NCBI GenBank assembly: GCA_030611945.1
Contig: JAUWOV010000023.1
Location: 1 to 22,647, forward strand
DNA: 22,647 nt
Source: a bacterium
Lineage (GTDB): Bacteria; JAHJDO01
Reading direction: 5' to 3'
This document shows, in pieces, positions 1 to 7,817 of this stretch (position 1 is the stretch's first letter; each line of letters opens with the position of its first letter). The translations under genes were made by a program, and so were the position numbers. Below the pieces are notes generated by a model. The model had not been told where the DNA came from, did no database searches, and saw nothing but the letters and a program-made list of their open reading frames with translations.

Positions 1-192
1 ATGACTTGTGACATCTTTTTTGTTAATAGCATCTTTATCTCAGTTTTTCACCCATTGGGTGATGCTCTGTTTTTGCTATTATACCAGCAGAGCCTGCTTC
101 TTTCTACCTTTTTTTAGGCTTCTATCTAGGTTTTTGGGTATAATAATAAAGAGGTAATCACCGGAGTATCCGGCTATCATGTTGCTACAGGC
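1..192. other. T-rich non-coding left edge
   Basis: No supportable gene lies here. The + strand is T-rich. It contains a short palindrome at 48-62 (7-bp arms around one base), a weak hairpin at 86-98 (5-bp stem, 3-nt loop) followed by a T-rich run to about 115, and a perfect TATAAT at 139-144. The hairpin plus T run could be a terminator of an upstream gene, but the stem is short. The frame of the first gene stays open back to codon 130 without a usual start codon. Confidence 0.5.
139..144 (+). promoter_or_regulatory. Possible -10 box ahead of the catabolic cluster
   Basis: A perfect TATAAT lies here. The hexamer 17 bp upstream (116-121, AGGCTT) does not resemble TTGACA, so this is a -10-only candidate. 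A start near 151 would give a leader of about 40 nt before the GTG at 193. It is the only promoter-like signal seen before the first gene of the cluster. Confidence 0.3.
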
Positions 193-3100
193 GTGGGCAT
201 GGGTGGAGAAAAAAATAGTACTACTCAACAACCCAATCAAGCAGCAGCAGAATTGAATGTAACCTTACAGCAAGGATCTTTAAGAGCAAGAATAGATTTT
301 TCCGGAAATAAGAATCTGAGAGGCTACTGGGCAATCTATCCGGATTCAAAAATCGAGTATACTCTCATCTTCAGCCCGAAAAGACCTAATGATATGCTCA
401 CCGTTTTAAAACTGGGAATAGATAAAAACTACCTTAGCAAATATCATCTTTATTGTTCGGCTCTTGACAGTAAAGGTATTAGTGGCGAATCCTTTTCAAT
501 TAATAAAACCCCAAGAGTTATAGCTGGCTGGTGGAAAAACGCATTAATAAGACCTCTTAATGGTCCTTTATTAGGGGTTTATGGTTTAAGAAAAAAAATG
601 GGTATTAGCCTGATAAGAAATCCAAAGGAGGCAATTGACATAAACTGGCCTCCTCTCAGGATTACCGATTTCGGAAAGATAGTTTCCCTAGACTGTTATA
701 TGAACAGGTATAAGATGGATAAACATAACCCTGAGCTAAAACGAACCTATATCAGATTGTTTGACAACCCTTCGCAAATGGAAAAGATAGTATCCGGGGC
801 AATTAAAAAACCAAAAAGTTTTACCAGCGAAGAATATGTTTCTTTTCTTAAAGAAAGAATAACAGAAGCAAAAAAGATAATATCGATATTGCCCGAACTC
901 AAAGAATCGGGAAAAAAACTCCATGAATTAGAGAATGCGTTAGTAGAGATGGAACTTTCTCCGGATGCCCTTTTAGAAATCGAAAAGAAATTAGAAGAAG
1001 ACATTGACGGGAAGGTTCAATCAGTCAATGAAGATATCCAAACTATAAAAAGCTCTATTCAGCGATTAAAGAAAGAAAATCTCATTTACCAGCCTGTTAA
1101 GATAGATATAGATAAAGCAGAGGTTTATTTCAGAACCGCTGATTTATTTAATGGAAACGAAAGGCTGTCTTACCAATGCGAAGGCTTTAAGTTGCTTGTT
1201 CAGGCAGGAGAAAAACTAAGGGTAATAAAAAAATCCCGCATGCCAGATTCTTTGAAAGGACCAAGGGGCAAGATGGGAATAGCAGTTACATTTAGTTCCA
1301 CGCCTCTAGGGATAGTAGGGATAGATACACTTAAAGCACTAGGCATACGGTATGGCGGGAATACAAGCTTTTTTCAAGATAAATGGGTTAGGATGGGAGA
1401 GTATGATTTTAGTAATCTTGATAGCATATTCAATTATTACGATGAACACGGCCTTGAATGTATGAAGGGTTTTTACTATCAGGCATATCGTCTGCGGTCA
1501 AAATTCAAAGAAGAGTTTAAAGACGAGATAGAAGTATCACCTGTTGGAAGGAAGAAGCAGCAAAATCGTTTCATTATGGCTTCTCCGGATATGATTCCGC
1601 TTAAATGGACTGCTATGCAAAAGAAACTCATCCAGTCATTTGTCAGAAGATATAAAGACCGGAAATCCGTGCTTACCTGGGACCCGTGGGGTGAGACCTG
1701 GCTTAGACCTACCTATTATCATCCACTGATTACAAAGGCTTATCGGGAATTTCTGAAAGAAAAGTATCAGAAGATAGAAAGATTAAATAAAGTATGGTCT
1801 CAAGACCTTATGGACTATAACTACGCCGGTTTTAACGAAATTATTCCGCCAAAGGCAGAAGAGGTTCGTAAACATTCCTGGCGTATTGCTGATTGGCATC
1901 TTTTTAATACCAAAAGACTTGCCGGATATATTGCCTGGGTAACCGGCATTATAAAAGAAATAGACCCGGTTCACCCCATAAAGCTTGTAGAGACCAGCGG
2001 TATGTATCCAATTTATGGCAGGCAGCTTGATAGTTACGCTTTAGCTCATGCCGGAGCCAATTACAAAGGGGCAGGCATAGACACCTATCCCGCCAGTAAC
2101 GATAAAAAACATCCTTGGCAGGAGATAGCTGACAGAATTGATTCCAAACGCAGCGCCAATAATGACGCAGATGTCTGGGTAGGCGAGACCGGCCATTGGA
2201 ACAACATAAACATGCCGGCTACTGAGGCATGCGTCCAGCCTGAAGAAATGCGCGAGTGGGTCTATACCTGTTTTCTGCACGGGGCGAAATTTATCTCTTT
2301 TTTCCGTTGGAATGCAGGGGTAACGAAATGGAGTCTTATGGAACCAGACACTACTCCAACGGAGAATGCTATAGCCATAGGTCTTGTAAATTGTGAAGCA
2401 AACAATCTTAAACCTCTCTGGTCAGCAAAGCCAAAGAGAGAAGTTGCTCTTTATTATCCAAGGCTCTCCGCCCTGCATGGCAAATCAAACGGGGGAGAAA
2501 TGAGAGGTCTGCATAAGATACTGATTGAACTTGGCTTTGGAGTAGACCCGATTGATTCGGAGATATTAAAGAAGAGATTGAATCAATATAAACTGCTTGT
2601 TCTCCCGCCGTCTCCATATATGTATGATGACGTGGAGAAAGAGATAATGGATTTTGTGAAGAAAGGCGGTGTAATAATATGCAATTCCAAGACAGCAACT
2701 GGAATTTATAACAGGATAGGTGAACTAGAAAAATCTCCAGATGGATTGGCAAAACTGCTTTCTCAAGGGATGAAACTAAATGACCCTGTCTATAGCGGGA
2801 ATGTGGATAGTATTTCCAAACTGGGTAAAGGGAATATTGTTGTGATAGCCAAAGATATTGGCAAAAGATACAGGGATAGAAAGGACATAGAACAGATACG
2901 AACAGGAATACTTAAGGTACTGACAGAGAACAGTATCTATCCTGCTGCCAGTCCGGATAAAGGAGAAATTGAATCGGCTGTGCTCTCAAATGGCAAGAGC
3001 AAGTATCTCCTGATCATAAATCACCAGCATAAAGAGGTGTCGTGTAAGGTTACCATTTATGACTCTGTAGCTAAGAATTTCGGGGATTCGCACAAAGTTA

Positions 3101-3216
3101 TTCATGACATCTACACACTGAAACCGGCAATGATAAGAAAAGAAGACTCTCTCTGGAAATTATCCACAGAATTAGAACCGATGGGAGTACAGATTTATGC
3201 ATTTACTGAAAAATAA
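193..3216 (+). CDS. GH42-like (beta-galactosidase A4 type) glycoside hydrolase
   Basis: This 1007-residue protein probably hydrolyses terminal beta-galactoside-like bonds. After an N-terminal beta-rich part comes a charged helical, coiled-coil-like stretch (about 215-310). A TIM barrel starts near 360. Barrel motifs fit GH42: DPWGETW puts the likely acid/base at Glu501, and VGETGHW puts the likely nucleophile at Glu665. Their spacing of 164 is close to that of GH42 enzymes. A Rossmann-like segment from about 748 resembles the GH42 trimerisation domain, followed by a small C-terminal beta domain. The start is uncertain: GTG 193 lacks a good Shine-Dalgarno, and ATG 199 has a weak AGG 8 nt upstream. 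No signal peptide is visible, so the enzyme appears cytosolic unless the true N-terminus is missing. Its end overlaps the next gene by 20 nt. Family assignment is fairly sure; the substrate is not known. Confidence 0.75.
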   Translation: MGMGGEKNSTTQQPNQAAAELNVTLQQGSLRARIDFSGNKNLRGYWAIYPDSKIEYTLIFSPKRPNDMLTVLKLGIDKNYLSKYHLYCSALDSKGISGESFSINKTPRVIAGWWKNALIRPLNGPLLGVYGLRKKMGISLIRNPKEAIDINWPPLRITDFGKIVSLDCYMNRYKMDKHNPELKRTYIRLFDNPSQMEKIVSGAIKKPKSFTSEEYVSFLKERITEAKKIISILPELKESGKKLHELENALVEMELSPDALLEIEKKLEEDIDGKVQSVNEDIQTIKSSIQRLKKENLIYQPVKIDIDKAEVYFRTADLFNGNERLSYQCEGFKLLVQAGEKLRVIKKSRMPDSLKGPRGKMGIAVTFSSTPLGIVGIDTLKALGIRYGGNTSFFQDKWVRMGEYDFSNLDSIFNYYDEHGLECMKGFYYQAYRLRSKFKEEFKDEIEVSPVGRKKQQNRFIMASPDMIPLKWTAMQKKLIQSFVRRYKDRKSVLTWDPWGETWLRPTYYHPLITKAYREFLKEKYQKIERLNKVWSQDLMDYNYAGFNEIIPPKAEEVRKHSWRIADWHLFNTKRLAGYIAWVTGIIKEIDPVHPIKLVETSGMYPIYGRQLDSYALAHAGANYKGAGIDTYPASNDKKHPWQEIADRIDSKRSANNDADVWVGETGHWNNINMPATEACVQPEEMREWVYTCFLHGAKFISFFRWNAGVTKWSLMEPDTTPTENAIAIGLVNCEANNLKPLWSAKPKREVALYYPRLSALHGKSNGGEMRGLHKILIELGFGVDPIDSEILKKRLNQYKLLVLPPSPYMYDDVEKEIMDFVKKGGVIICNSKTATGIYNRIGELEKSPDGLAKLLSQGMKLNDPVYSGNVDSISKLGKGNIVVIAKDIGKRYRDRKDIEQIRTGILKVLTENSIYPAASPDKGEIESAVLSNGKSKYLLIINHQHKEVSCKVTIYDSVAKNFGDSHKVIHDIYTLKPAMIRKEDSLWKLSTELEPMGVQIYAFTEK

Positions 3217-4318
3217 GACCGCAATACGTGGTTATTTATCTGCTTTATTGTGTGGAATATGCTTATTGGTATATTCCTGTTTATCTTCTGCTGAAATACC
3301 TGATTGGTGGGATCCTAATGGCTGGGGCAATTCTCCTGACTGGCACTATCGAGTTCCGATAACTATTACAAAGGATAAAGGGTGTGAGGAGACTGATTAT
3401 TCAAATACTCTGGTTGAAACATCAATAGATTTTAAGGAATGGCTCTCCTGTCCGAACATAGACGCGGAGAGTCTGCGTATTGTTGATGAGAACGGAAAAG
3501 AGATTCCATGTCAGAGTGGTAGTTGGGCGGATAGTAACTATGAGACATACAATGTAAGCTGTAATCTTTCTTTTATAGTTCCAGCCGATAATCTCAAGAA
3601 AGAGAAATCAGCGAGGTATTTCCTGTATTTTGACACCTTTGGCAATGAAGAAAAAACATCTGCGGATTATATTACAGATCTGAAGATAAGTAAAAACAGT
3701 GTGGAAAACAGTATTTATAAAGTGTGTCTGGATCCTAAGCAGGAGATACTGATAATCGGTCTGACTGATAAGGAATCGGGCAAGGAGCTATTATCTGGAG
3801 AGAAATATATATCAAGGGAAAAAATTCGATTACTTTCCGCGGGTTTTGTTTTTGTCTCCCCTGTAAAAGCAGTTTACAAGAGAAGTTATTCCAGGAACGA
3901 GTTTAAGATTATTGAAGAGTATACTTTTTATCATCAGGCATCCTTTTTTCAGGTTAAACACCAGGTTATACCTTTAGATTCCCAAAAGAAAATCTCTAAA
4001 ATCTTACCGCGTATCATGCTTTGCGGATTTTCTGACACACCTGCTTCTGCAACAGCAGATAGCAACTGGTGGCAGGGAGTATATGGACAAGGGATGCGTG
4101 TCGGGTTCTTTGGTATAGATGGTAAAGCACAGTTGCATACTAACCTGCGAAAGGGCACAAAGGTGGAAGTTGGCTTTAACAATAAGACAGAACAGAATAA
4201 GACTTTTGAATCTATTGTCTGTATTTCACTGAAAAGAGAGACAGGAATTAATCTTCGGAAGAAATACGTAAATCCATTGAAGATAATGTTTGAGGAGTTT
4301 AAAATTCATAATGATTAA
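3197..4318 (+). CDS. Exported DUF2341-like beta-sandwich protein
   Basis: This 373-residue protein is the only product of the catabolic cluster with a clear export signal. It has a basic start (KNK...R), a hydrophobic core at about 13-29, and a likely signal peptidase I site after Ser-Ser-Ala32. A Cys at 28 could make it a lipoprotein, but the surrounding residues fit a lipobox poorly. The mature start (DWWDP...W.YR.PITI) and the later pattern of residue-rich strands (ESLRIVDENGKEI, ARYFLYFDT) resemble DUF2341-type beta-sandwich domains found next to carbohydrate-active proteins. No catalytic motif was recognised. ATG 3197 is supported by GGGAG at 3183-3187, inside the end of the glycosidase gene, so the two are translationally coupled. 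The last codons lie in a 31-bp direct repeat shared with the end of sulfatase 1. It may bind or process glycans outside the cytoplasm, which is only inference. Confidence 0.6.
   Translation: MHLLKNKTAIRGYLSALLCGICLLVYSCLSSAEIPDWWDPNGWGNSPDWHYRVPITITKDKGCEETDYSNTLVETSIDFKEWLSCPNIDAESLRIVDENGKEIPCQSGSWADSNYETYNVSCNLSFIVPADNLKKEKSARYFLYFDTFGNEEKTSADYITDLKISKNSVENSIYKVCLDPKQEILIIGLTDKESGKELLSGEKYISREKIRLLSAGFVFVSPVKAVYKRSYSRNEFKIIEEYTFYHQASFFQVKHQVIPLDSQKKISKILPRIMLCGFSDTPASATADSNWWQGVYGQGMRVGFFGIDGKAQLHTNLRKGTKVEVGFNNKTEQNKTFESIVCISLKRETGINLRKKYVNPLKIMFEEFKIHND
4284..4314 (+). repeat. 31-bp direct repeat, left copy
   Basis: This segment matches 9251-9281 at 29 of 31 bases, with the last 21 bases identical. 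The copies lie in different reading frames relative to the genes they end, so shared protein sequence does not explain the match. This copy spans the last codons of the exported protein gene and includes GGAG followed by an ATG at 4311 that opens a frame of only five codons. Confidence 0.85.
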
Positions 4319-4349
4319 CCAGTTTTAAAATAAAGAAAGGAGTATTAAA

Positions 4350-5549
4350 ATGGGTAAATTAGCAATTAATGGTGGAATCCCTGTAAGGGAAAAGGAATGG
4401 CCAAAATGGCCGGTGGTTGGCGAAAGAGAAGTTGATTTGATTACCGAAGTAACTAAAAGCGGCAACTGGTCTTTCGCCGGACCGAAGGAGTTGGAATTTG
4501 CCAAAAAATTTGCTTCTTACTGTGGGGTAAAGTACGGAGAATGTATAGGCAATGGTACGGAGACCCTTGAAATTGCGTTAAAGGCACTGGGAATTTTACC
4601 CGGAGATGAGGTAATAGTTCCTGCTCTTACCTGGATAGCTACCGCCAGCTCTGTGTTAATGGTGAATGCAGTTCCTGTTTTTGTTGATATTGATCCTGAC
4701 ACGTATTGTATTGATCCTGACAAAGTTAAGGAGGCTATTACAGAAAAAACAAAAGCGATTATTCCTGTTCATTTATTTGGCTGCATGGCGGATATGGACA
4801 GGATAATGGAGATTGCGAAAAAACATAATCTCGCTGTTATTGAAGACTGCGCTCATACTCACGGTTCAATCTGGAAAGATAAAAAAGCCGGTTCTATTGG
4901 GAACATCGGTTCTTTTAGTTTTCAGCAAAGCAAGGTGATGACTTCAGGTGAAGGCGGAATAGTTGTTACGGATGATGAGGAACTTGCAGAGAGATGTTTT
5001 TCTTATAAAAACTGTGGCAGAATAAGGAAAGAGACCTCTCAAAATGTATTAGGATGGAATTACAGAATGACTGAATTCCAAGCCGCCATTCTTCTCGCTC
5101 AGTTGGAGAGATTTGATGAGATAAATGCAAGAAAAACAGAAAACGCCAAATACCTATCCCAAAAATTGTCACAGATAGAAGGCATTGAGCCTATGAAAAA
5201 TGATCCGAGAGTTACGCGGCAAACATATTACTGTTATATTTGCCGATATGATTCATCTCAATTTAAAGATGTTTCAATACGACGGATCAGAGAAGCGCTG
5301 ACAAAAGAGGGTATTCTCCATTGGGGGCTTTACGGGCCGGTTTATAAAAGCCCTCTTTGGGCGGTTAATGAAAAAGAATTCCCTTTTGTCAACATAGACT
5401 ACAACAAAACACGTTGTCCTGTGGCTGATGCATCAGACGAAAAAACTCTCTCATTCCCTCACTATGTGTTAGGGGGAACAAAAAAGGATATGGATGATAT
5501 TGTGGAAGCGATAGTAAAGGTGAAAAAAAATATTGAAGAGTTGCTATAA
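4350..5549 (+). CDS. DegT/DnrJ/EryC1/StrS family PLP aminotransferase
   Basis: This 399-residue enzyme should transfer an amino group, usually from Glu or Gln, to a keto-sugar or cyclitol ketone using pyridoxal phosphate. The N-terminus (KLAINGG.PVR) is typical of the branch that holds AHBA synthases and inosose aminotransferases. The PLP-stacking region EDCAHTHGS and the segment FSFQQSK, where Lys195 is the expected Schiff-base lysine, are followed by SGEGG. The glycine-rich GNGTETLEIAL phosphate-binding stretch is intact, and length is normal for the family. AAGGAG at 4337-4342 sits 7 nt before the ATG. In a catabolic cluster it could act in either direction on an amino sugar or aminocyclitol, so the substrate is open. 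It is the first gene after the left copy of the 31-bp repeat. Confidence 0.9.
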   Translation: MGKLAINGGIPVREKEWPKWPVVGEREVDLITEVTKSGNWSFAGPKELEFAKKFASYCGVKYGECIGNGTETLEIALKALGILPGDEVIVPALTWIATASSVLMVNAVPVFVDIDPDTYCIDPDKVKEAITEKTKAIIPVHLFGCMADMDRIMEIAKKHNLAVIEDCAHTHGSIWKDKKAGSIGNIGSFSFQQSKVMTSGEGGIVVTDDEELAERCFSYKNCGRIRKETSQNVLGWNYRMTEFQAAILLAQLERFDEINARKTENAKYLSQKLSQIEGIEPMKNDPRVTRQTYYCYICRYDSSQFKDVSIRRIREALTKEGILHWGLYGPVYKSPLWAVNEKEFPFVNIDYNKTRCPVADASDEKTLSFPHYVLGGTKKDMDDIVEAIVKVKKNIEELL

Positions 5550-5634
5550 AACTATGCTCAAAATTTTCTACAGATACAAGCATCCTGAGTCTGTAAACAT
5601 ATAAATACTTTTTAAATTTTAGGAGGCAATAAAT

Positions 5635-6549
5635 ATGAATATTGAAGAAAAAATCGGAAGTTCGTCAATCGTGTTTCATCAACGACCGGAATTGCCTATT
5701 ATAGATGCAATAAGATTGTGTAAGGACGCCGGATTTAAGGCAATGGAAATTCACCTTGATGACTGGAATGGTGTATTTGGAGATCCTTCTTTAATAAAAT
5801 TTCCAGGAGTATGGCCTAGAACATGCAGTAAAGAAGAAAGAGAAGCTCTAAGAGAAGAACTGGCGGATTTTTCAACAATAATTGTGCACGGAACGCCATG
5901 GGATGTTAAAATTGCCTCGCGAAACCCCGGAATAAGAGAAGAATCTGTGAAGCAATATATGGAAGCTATAGAATTTGCCCATGATATTGGAGCTGGCATA
6001 GTCACCTTTCATATTAATGGAGCAACAAATCCTTTAGAGGAATATTGTGAAACAATGGAAAGAATAGTTGATTTTGGAAAGAGGGCAGTTGAGTATGCTC
6101 AGAAGTATGAAATAATACTTGGAGCAGAAACGGGAACAGGACTTGTGGCGCCCGGAGCCACTCCTATTGAGAAATGGCATAATGTGCTGAACGGTATTGG
6201 AAGTGAAAGCTTTGGCATGTTATTGGATATAGGACATGTATTAGTTGAGATGGGATATAGAGCGGGAACAGAGGCGGTATTGACTTATATTAACGAATTT
6301 TCTGATAAGATTGTAGAAGTACATGCGCATAATGTAATTGCCTGGACTGCGGTTAGCCAGATATTAATAGATCACCAACCATTCTTTGGCGATACAGTAT
6401 GTATTGATGTGGAGAAAGTTTTCAGAAAACTTCGGGAAGTGGGTTATAATGGTCCAATAATTTTCGAAATTGTGGGAGCAACAAAGGAAAAAATACTGAA
6501 AGAATGCCAGTTAGCCAAGCAAAAAATAATAGAAATATGGAATGAATAA
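5635..6549 (+). CDS. Sugar phosphate isomerase/epimerase (AP endonuclease 2-like TIM barrel)
   Basis: This 304-residue single-domain TIM barrel belongs to the xylose isomerase-like superfamily, whose members isomerise or epimerise sugars and keto-cyclitols with a divalent metal. The expected metal-site residues are present in order: Glu165 in GAETGTG, Asp198 and His201 in LLDIGH, His230/His232 in EVHAHN, and Glu278 in IIFEI. No signal peptide is seen, so it acts in the cytosol. A strong AGGAGG at 5621-5626, 8 nt before the ATG, fixes the start and suggests high translation. The 85-nt gap before it is the widest in the cluster but shows no clear promoter or terminator. Its stop is 2 nt from the next start. 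The exact sugar cannot be read from the sequence. Confidence 0.85.
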   Translation: MNIEEKIGSSSIVFHQRPELPIIDAIRLCKDAGFKAMEIHLDDWNGVFGDPSLIKFPGVWPRTCSKEEREALREELADFSTIIVHGTPWDVKIASRNPGIREESVKQYMEAIEFAHDIGAGIVTFHINGATNPLEEYCETMERIVDFGKRAVEYAQKYEIILGAETGTGLVAPGATPIEKWHNVLNGIGSESFGMLLDIGHVLVEMGYRAGTEAVLTYINEFSDKIVEVHAHNVIAWTAVSQILIDHQPFFGDTVCIDVEKVFRKLREVGYNGPIIFEIVGATKEKILKECQLAKQKIIEIWNE

Positions 6550-6551
6550 AA

Positions 6552-7814
6552 ATGTTTAAAATAGGAATGTCTAAAGTTAACATAACTCCCCCAATAGGGG
6601 TAGAATTATGGGGTTATGGTTTTTATTTGAATAGAAAATCAAAAGGCGTGCATGACGACCTTTATTGTAAAGTGGTAGTTTTAGATGATAGCAAAAATAA
6701 AATAGTTCTTATTAATAATGAATTAGGTGGTATAAGCAAAGAGATTGCCGAGAAAACCAGAAATCTGGTCCAAAACGAAATGGATATACCCAAGGATAGT
6801 ATTATTATCACTTGCACGCACACCCACTCCGGACCAGCAGTTACTTTTCTCAGAGGGTGGGGCGAAATAGACAAGGACTATGTAAAGATGTTGCCTAAGT
6901 ATATGGCTGGTGCGGTAATTACAGCATTGAATGATATGAAAGATGCAAAGATTGGCTTCGGAAAAGGCAAAGTAAAAAATATTGCTTATAATAGGGAAAA
7001 TGAAGAAGGTCCAGTTGATAATGAAGTGGGAGTAGTAAGAATAGATGATACTCAGAATAACACTTTATGTATTCTTTCCAATTTCAGCTGTCATCCTGTA
7101 GTATTGAGGGAAGATAATTTTCTTATCTCTTCGGATTTCACGGGTCACGCCATGCGAATGGTGGAAAAAGAGACCGGAGGCGCGGGAATCTTTTTACAGG
7201 GTGCTTGCGGAGACATTGACCCTATCAGACCTACTCAATCTTTTGAAATAATGGAGAAATATGGGAGTATGTTAGCTGAAGAAGTTATTAAAGTATCTTC
7301 TCAAATAAAGACCACTGAAAAAGCAGATATGAAGATTACCTCCAGAACAATAAAAGTTCCTTTAGAACTTTACAAAAAAGAAGAATTAGAAAAAGCACTT
7401 AAAGAAAATCAGAATAAACTAAAGAAAAAAGAAGGAGATGAGAATAGTTTAAAATGGGCTTATTTTAATGTTGATTGGGCAGAAGATATGCTTAAAAAAC
7501 TTGAGAATAATCCGGCAAAAGAAAGAGAGGTAGAGATGCAGATTTTATTTATCAATGATGCTGTTCTGGTATTTACCCCCGGAGAGGTATTTACTGAATT
7601 CGGTTTAAGAATTAAAAAAGAATTTCCTTTTCTATATACTTTTGTAGCCTGTTACGCCAATAATTATATTGGCTATATACCAACTAAAGAAGAGTTTGAA
7701 AAAGGTAGTTATGCCGCAAAGTTAGTTCCTAAGATGTGCGGAAATTTTTCCTTTACTCCTGACGTAGGAGAAGTGTTGGTAGAGAATATATTAAAGTTAA
7801 TTAAAGTGAGGTGA
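6552..7814 (+). CDS. Short neutral/alkaline ceramidase-like metallohydrolase
   Basis: This 420-residue protein matches the N-terminal catalytic domain of neutral ceramidases, Zn-dependent amidases that cleave the N-acyl bond of ceramide. Motifs seen are the N-terminal G.SKVNITPP, CTHTHSGPA (His90/His92, likely zinc ligands), NFSCHP (His181), SSDFTGHA, and the glycine loop QGACGDIDP. It is much shorter than classical ceramidases (about 650-780 residues) and lacks their C-terminal immunoglobulin-like domain and signal peptide. Short cytosolic homologues are common beside sugar-catabolic genes in PVC-like bacteria, and the real substrate may be an N-acylated sugar rather than a lipid (inference). 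Its start is 2 nt after the isomerase stop without a clear Shine-Dalgarno, so coupling is likely. A charged Lys/Glu-rich helix lies at about 280-320. Sulfatase 1 follows 3 nt downstream. Confidence 0.8.
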   Translation: MFKIGMSKVNITPPIGVELWGYGFYLNRKSKGVHDDLYCKVVVLDDSKNKIVLINNELGGISKEIAEKTRNLVQNEMDIPKDSIIITCTHTHSGPAVTFLRGWGEIDKDYVKMLPKYMAGAVITALNDMKDAKIGFGKGKVKNIAYNRENEEGPVDNEVGVVRIDDTQNNTLCILSNFSCHPVVLREDNFLISSDFTGHAMRMVEKETGGAGIFLQGACGDIDPIRPTQSFEIMEKYGSMLAEEVIKVSSQIKTTEKADMKITSRTIKVPLELYKKEELEKALKENQNKLKKKEGDENSLKWAYFNVDWAEDMLKKLENNPAKEREVEMQILFINDAVLVFTPGEVFTEFGLRIKKEFPFLYTFVACYANNYIGYIPTKEEFEKGSYAAKLVPKMCGNFSFTPDVGEVLVENILKLIKVR

Positions 7815-7817
7815 ATT

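Noticed and set aside
1-117. Open frame from ATG at 1 to a stop at 115-117 on the + strand
   Set aside because: It is T-rich and gives a Phe/Leu-rich 38-residue peptide with no family resemblance. It probably reflects base composition.
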